A stretch of 64,000 nt of DNA from Pyropia yezoensis (lineage: Eukaryota; Rhodophyta; Bangiophyceae; Bangiales; Bangiaceae): the NCBI GenBank assembly GCA_009829735.1, contig CM020620.1, forward strand, positions 14,629,420-14,693,419, read 5' to 3'. The stretch's first letter is position 1. Each line of letters opens with the position of its first letter. The notes under the pieces were generated by a model, which saw only the letters and a list, made by a program, of their open reading frames with translations, made no database searches and had not been told where the DNA came from. Shown here piece by piece: positions 60,416-64,000 of the stretch. The position numbers and the translations under genes are program-made.

Positions 60416-62781
60416 TGGTACAGGCGCGGCCAGCTCCCGGCGCCAACGCCTTCCAGGCGGGCCACCTCAACACCCACATCTGCACCAGGTCGCGGCAGCC
60501 CGGGCGTCTGTGCCACGCGGCCCACCCGTTCAGCGTCTGCTTGCATGGCCCACCGCCCGGCAAAGTATCGCACCAGCTCCAACGACAAGGCAGAATGGCA
60601 GGGCAGCCCGGGGGGGGGCTCCCAGACAGCAGCATCATCTCGCATGACAGACGAGGGTGGGTTGATCATCAGCTCAATCTCCTCCCCGACAGCCGCACCA
60701 CTACCGCCTCGGCCCTCGCTGTCGGTCTCCTCCCCCGCCCCTGCTGCTGTTGTAGCTGTAGCAGCAGCGACCGACGCGGCTTCGATTGTCCGTGCGGCCG
60801 CAATGACATCGGATGTGACCACCCCCGTGCTTTCGTAGCCCCCCACCAGCACCTGGTTGACAAACTCCCGACGCAGACGAGCCCGACTCGCGTCCATGAC
60901 AACAGCATCCGAGTCGCAGCTGATGACCAAACGGTGCTGGCCCAGGACGGCCCGTATACACGCTGCCGCCGTCACACACGTCCCCGCAAACGTGTCCAGT
61001 ACGATGTCCCCTGGCTGGGAAAACCGCAATAGGAGCTCGAGGATGAGGGCAAGACACTTTTGCTCTGGTCGTATCCATTGCCGCGACCCGTCCCGCCATC
61101 GAAGCACCACCTCCTTAAAGTGTGGCGGTCTCACATTGTCAATGACATTGTCGTGGGCCAGGAACCGCGACGGCACAGCGTTCCAAGTACGGTAGTTGAC
61201 CATGGCGTAGCACTCTTCCCGGGACACCCCAGCGCGCGTGGCGTGGACAATAAACTCGACCTTGTTGGACAGGTTGGTCGTGCTCTGCCGCAGCGAGTTC
61301 ACCGCGTGTGCGTCCTTGATCGCCACCAGCGGGTGGCCGTCCACTCGAAACGCCGACAGGCTCTTCCTCCCCACCGGGTCCATATCCTTGAGCGCCTTGA
61401 GCGTGTCCATCCACGGACCCAGCTGACCCGCAGAGCAAAAAATCAGCACATGGCCGCCAGGGCGGACAACGGTCTGGAACAACCGGGCGGCACGCTGCAT
61501 GTCGGCAGAGGTAAACACGTCATGTGCAGACTGCTCCAGGCTCCTGTCCGCCCGAATGTTGTACGGAGGATCACAGAGCACCAGCTGTACCGAAGAACTA
61601 ATAAAGGGCGGGAGGGTGTGCTCGCCTGTCGGTGTAGAGGTTGTCGTCGCCCGCCCCCCGCCGCTGCCGTCCCCGTGGATGCCACGCGCACCGCCACCAC
61701 CCTCGCGACGAGACGCGTTGGACCGCGTCGCCACTTTTGTGGCGTGTGCCGAGAGCAAGTCATCAAACCCACAAGCGTAGGTCGCACAAACCTGGCCCAT
61801 GGCATCATCCAGCACGCCCCAGGCTTCCCCCAGGTCAGCCTGCGGAGCATCACCGGGGCCGTCGGGCCGCTGAGGCTGCTGACACGGCCGGTCCTGCCGG
61901 CCATCCCCACACAGCAACGCCGCCCCTCGGCCAATTGACAGCCCGGATTGACACCCTCCCACCACCTGCTGCTCTGCCATCAAGCCAGCCACTCTGCAGT
62001 CAGCACGAAACGCCAACTCAATCGTTCTGGCGGAAGATGCACAACGGTCGGGCGCAGGTGACAGCCCCCGACGAGCGACGGTAGACGCCGTCGCCCACGC
62101 AGGCACCGTACCCCCGCGGCCAGCGCGGGGGGGGCTTGAAAACGCAGTCAGCCCCGCCAAGACGCTGCGCAGTACTCTAGGCACATTGCTAGACAGACGG
62201 TCCCACTCTGGGTGCCTGTAGTCCTCCACGGTCAAGAAGCCCACGACCTTGCGCTGCTTACGACGCCGCTGTCCAGTGTGGGCTGCGTCGTCACCGTCGC
62301 CCGCAGGGGTCGCGGCGCTCGCGTCACCCGGACCTCCACGGCCCAGCAGGCCGCGCGTCACCGTAATGCCCAGGCGGTCTGCGCCGGTGCACACGTGTAC
62401 GTGCTCAAGCATGGTGCCAGCGGCCGCACGGAGCTGAGCATCTGCAAGCGGCGTCAGCCTCCCCACCGCCCTCTGGTCATCATCTTGTCCATCCGACTGC
62501 TGGCCTGACACTGCCCTCTGCCGTTGTACCGGGACAGTGCCACCACGGACCGGCCCTTTGCTGGTGTGCAGGTCCACTGCCTGTCCGTCGGGCGATGTGA
62601 GGTTGTCCTCTGCGTCCAATGGCCGCCCCAGCGCCACGAAGAAGCCCACAGACGGGCACCAGAGCATGTGCGTAGACAGCATCACCTCGGCGGAGCGAAA
62701 ACCCCGACTGCGCGCCACGACATCCCAACCAGAAACGACGTCGCGAACAATAGTCCGAATTCGGGCTGCCACGCCGTCCAA
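60232..62781 (-). CDS. Beta-class DNA amino-methyltransferase (N6-adenine or N4-cytosine)
   Basis: 849-aa frame. Catalytic motif IV VLCDPPYNI lies at residues 402-410, followed by LFQTVVRPGGHVLIFCSAGQLGPW. The AdoMet-binding motif comes later, in EQKCLALILELLLRFSQPGDIVLDTFAG (about 573-600). Motif IV before motif I is the beta-class order of the N6/N4 methylase family (PF01555), best known from bacterial restriction-modification and phages and rare in eukaryotes. The N-terminal 400 residues are unrelated and may recognise DNA or partners. The last 60 or so residues are read from the start of the SET domain in a wrong frame, so the natural end is near 60430. The first in-frame ATG is unclear: the frame opens directly after the 62812-63948 ORF and in register with it. 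Likely role: methylation of the element DNA or of host adenines. Confidence 0.8.
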   Translation of the reverse strand: MDGVAARIRTIVRDVVSGWDVVARSRGFRSAEVMLSTHMLWCPSVGFFVALGRPLDAEDNLTSPDGQAVDLHTSKGPVRGGTVPVQRQRAVSGQQSDGQDDDQRAVGRLTPLADAQLRAAAGTMLEHVHVCTGADRLGITVTRGLLGRGGPGDASAATPAGDGDDAAHTGQRRRKQRKVVGFLTVEDYRHPEWDRLSSNVPRVLRSVLAGLTAFSSPPRAGRGGTVPAWATASTVARRGLSPAPDRCASSARTIELAFRADCRVAGLMAEQQVVGGCQSGLSIGRGAALLCGDGRQDRPCQQPQRPDGPGDAPQADLGEAWGVLDDAMGQVCATYACGFDDLLSAHATKVATRSNASRREGGGGARGIHGDGSGGGRATTTSTPTGEHTLPPFISSSVQLVLCDPPYNIRADRSLEQSAHDVFTSADMQRAARLFQTVVRPGGHVLIFCSAGQLGPWMDTLKALKDMDPVGRKSLSAFRVDGHPLVAIKDAHAVNSLRQSTTNLSNKVEFIVHATRAGVSREECYAMVNYRTWNAVPSRFLAHDNVIDNVRPPHFKEVVLRWRDGSRQWIRPEQKCLALILELLLRFSQPGDIVLDTFAGTCVTAAACIRAVLGQHRLVISCDSDAVVMDASRARLRREFVNQVLVGGYESTGVVTSDVIAAARTIEAASVAAATATTAAGAGEETDSEGRGGSGAAVGEEIELMINPPSSVMRDDAAVWEPPPGLPCHSALSLELVRYFAGRWAMQADAERVGRVAQTPGLPRPGADVGVEVARLEGVGAGSWPRLYQCALPWRTRRSRCTCRPHTWGCTLPKAAWRVGRPVVASLRCARSNDRTRLDLFGGPLCTLT

Positions 62782-62811
62782 ACAGCCGGCTAGACGCTCC
62801 TCGTACTGCCG

Positions 62812-63735
62812 TTACTGCTCGCCCGTGTGTGGAGTCCATGTGGACCGGGATGCCCGCCGGAGATGTTGCTCAAGACAGTAGTAACACGACATGGACAAAA
62901 CGTGCTCAAATGCACGAACGGTGGACAGGTCGTCGTCGTCGTCGTCCACAGTGTCTGACGGGGTACGGCGACCACCCACACCGAGCACGTCGCGAAGCAG
63001 TAGGTGTTGCGCTAGCCCGGGACACGCGCGCCAACTTCTCCTTACAGGGCGATCTGGGGCGTCCTCCTCTTCCGTCTGACACCGTCGGCGGGACGCCCAA
63101 CGACAGAGCTCGGCAACGCCATCAACCTCGCCGCCCAGTACAAGCAGCAGTTGCCACACCCTCAGGTCAACATCCTCGTCCGCGGGGACGGGCACCAGCC
63201 TAACGTTCCGCTGCCGGTGCATGTCCTCGTCATCCGAGGGGTCTTCGGCCCCAGCACGGGGGACAGTACCGCTCGCGATTGCCACTGTGTGCCACCGCGA
63301 CCCGGATGCAAAGCGCAGTACCCGACCACGACTGAAGGAAGCACGCGGTACTGCTACAAACCGCTTCAGTACCCACACGGCTTCATAGACCCCGTGCGGG
63401 ATGCTATCGTGCAGCCAGCGAGTGCGGGAATGTAGCCTGGGTTGGCCCACTCTGTCCCACAGATAGACCGGATCCATGTCAACCATAGGCCGGCAATGGT
63501 GCTCGCACCAGTCGACAAGATCAGCCCATGTCCCAGAGCGTAGCAAGAGCCCTCCCCTGCCCTCCAGGGAATGGAGGACAAATAGATCGCGCAAAGACCC
63601 AAGGACGTAGACGACAACCCCACAAGGATACGGCAAAGGTGGTGAAGACGTCTCTGCTCGCGCTACCGCCAACGCGGCACGCTCTGCGAAGATTGTGACA
63701 AGGTTGACCACCTCTACAGAATCACTTGACGGCAT
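62812..63735 (-). CDS. Hypothetical protein upstream of the DNA methyltransferase
   Basis: Start set at MPSSDSVEVV (ATG at 63733-63735); the frame is open to 63948 with another ATG (MVDMLVMENS), which is an alternative. The composition is protein-like: VNLVTIFAERAALAVARAE, GVVVYVLGSLRDLFVLHSLEGRGGLLL, WADLVDWCEHHCRPMVDMDPVYLWDRVG, YEAVWVLKRFVAVPRASFSRGRVLRFASGSRW, with an acidic DTVDDDDDDLS near the end and a CYYC motif. It lies immediately before, and in register with, the methyltransferase frame, so it may be the N-terminal portion of the same protein. No domain was recognised; a BAH-like beta fold around VYLWDRVG...YEAVWVLKRF is a guess. A GTTATGTACATAAC palindrome sits about 250 bases upstream of the ATG. 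Confidence 0.55.
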   Translation of the reverse strand: MPSSDSVEVVNLVTIFAERAALAVARAETSSPPLPYPCGVVVYVLGSLRDLFVLHSLEGRGGLLLRSGTWADLVDWCEHHCRPMVDMDPVYLWDRVGQPRLHSRTRWLHDSIPHGVYEAVWVLKRFVAVPRASFSRGRVLRFASGSRWHTVAIASGTVPRAGAEDPSDDEDMHRQRNVRLVPVPADEDVDLRVWQLLLVLGGEVDGVAELCRWASRRRCQTEEEDAPDRPVRRSWRACPGLAQHLLLRDVLGVGGRRTPSDTVDDDDDDLSTVRAFEHVLSMSCYYCLEQHLRRASRSTWTPHTGEQ

Positions 63736-63985
63736 GGTAGTGACGCGGAGAAGGGGCCACAAACCGGGGAAGAGAACGCAGCCTAGGTCGCACCGTGCCG
63801 ACAGTAGACGTGGAGAGGAACGGCGATGACGGTGCCGAGGGGAGACCGGCAAGGAGACTGACACTGGTCGTATCTTAAGTACAAATGAATTTGCTTCCAG
63901 TACAGGGAGCGCCTCGTCCGAGTTCTCCATTACCAACATATCTACCAATCATTTAAAAGAATTACAGCATCGGAACGATGAGTTT

Positions 63986-63999
63986 GTTATGTACATAAC
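63986..63999. repeat. Right-hand GTTATGTACATAAC palindrome
   Basis: Identical to the cores of the 47356-47726 array and extended by one base pair each side (TGTTATG..CATAACA). Being at the window edge, it may be the first of a second array. Confidence 0.85.
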
Positions 64000-64000
64000 A

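Larger units (their letters stand above)
47320..64000. mobile_element. Large unclassified element carrying helicase, SET and DNA-methyltransferase genes
   Basis: The left border is set by an array of GTTATGTACATAAC palindromes (47356-47726) in an AT-rich patch. The same palindrome occurs at 63986-63999, where the window ends, so the element continues to the right or ends close by. Between them lie a Sen1/Upf1-like helicase, the tandem repeat of about 330 bp, a coiled-coil ORF, a SET domain, a beta-class DNA methyltransferase and an unknown ORF, nearly all on minus. The long genes are each divided over adjacent ORFs, so it is either spliced or read through, or lightly broken (about three places). 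No capsid, polymerase or transposase gene is visible, so neither a virus-like origin nor a plain DNA transposon can be shown. Long frames suggest a recent insertion. Confidence 0.5.

Overview
This is a nuclear eukaryotic window. Base composition is very GC-rich with long poly-C/poly-G runs, coding sequence is dominated by Ala/Gly/Pro/Arg, genes have no or few introns, and there are GT-AG introns, Kozak-like starts, a spliceosomal gene, a protein kinase and many DNA-transposon remnants. An intron-poor bangiophyte red alga (Porphyra/Pyropia type) fits best. That is an inference from composition and gene structure; no marker gene proves it.

Layout. 1-1.5 kb: the minus-strand end of an unidentified gene that runs off the left edge. 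3.0-5.8 kb: a DNA element with near-perfect terminal inverted repeats (TIRs). 7.1-13.0 kb: two paralogous secreted or anchored Cys-conserved proteins on the minus strand, flanking a second TIR element (9.5-10.95 kb). 13.7-18 kb: two small MITEs and a large GGCGACGGT-type minisatellite. 19.7-30.9 kb is the conserved host core: a four-exon expansin-like secreted protein (+), an ARM-repeat protein kinase (-) and, divergent from it, the splicing factor CLF1/CRNKL1 (+). 31-40.8 kb: decayed or frame-disturbed host genes (an enoyl-CoA hydratase fragment, a METTL7-like methyltransferase, a small 156-aa ORF, a secreted protein broken at homopolymers), minisatellites and a possible Harbinger-like transposase scrap.

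41.1-45.3 kb holds a long uninterrupted ORF for a Fanzor (eukaryotic TnpB homologue), with all three RuvC acidic residues and the zinc-ribbon cysteines in place. From about 47.3 kb to beyond the right edge lies what looks like one large unclassified mobile element. Its left flank is an array of the 14-bp palindrome GTTATGTACATAAC, and the same palindrome recurs at the last bases of the window. Between them are a Sen1/Upf1-type SF1 helicase, a 7-unit tandem repeat of about 330 bp, a coiled-coil protein, a SET-domain protein, a beta-class DNA amino-methyltransferase and a further unknown ORF. A DNA methyltransferase next to a histone-methyltransferase-type SET domain and a helicase, bracketed by palindrome arrays, is the most interesting system here. 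No capsid, polymerase or transposase was recognised in the part visible.
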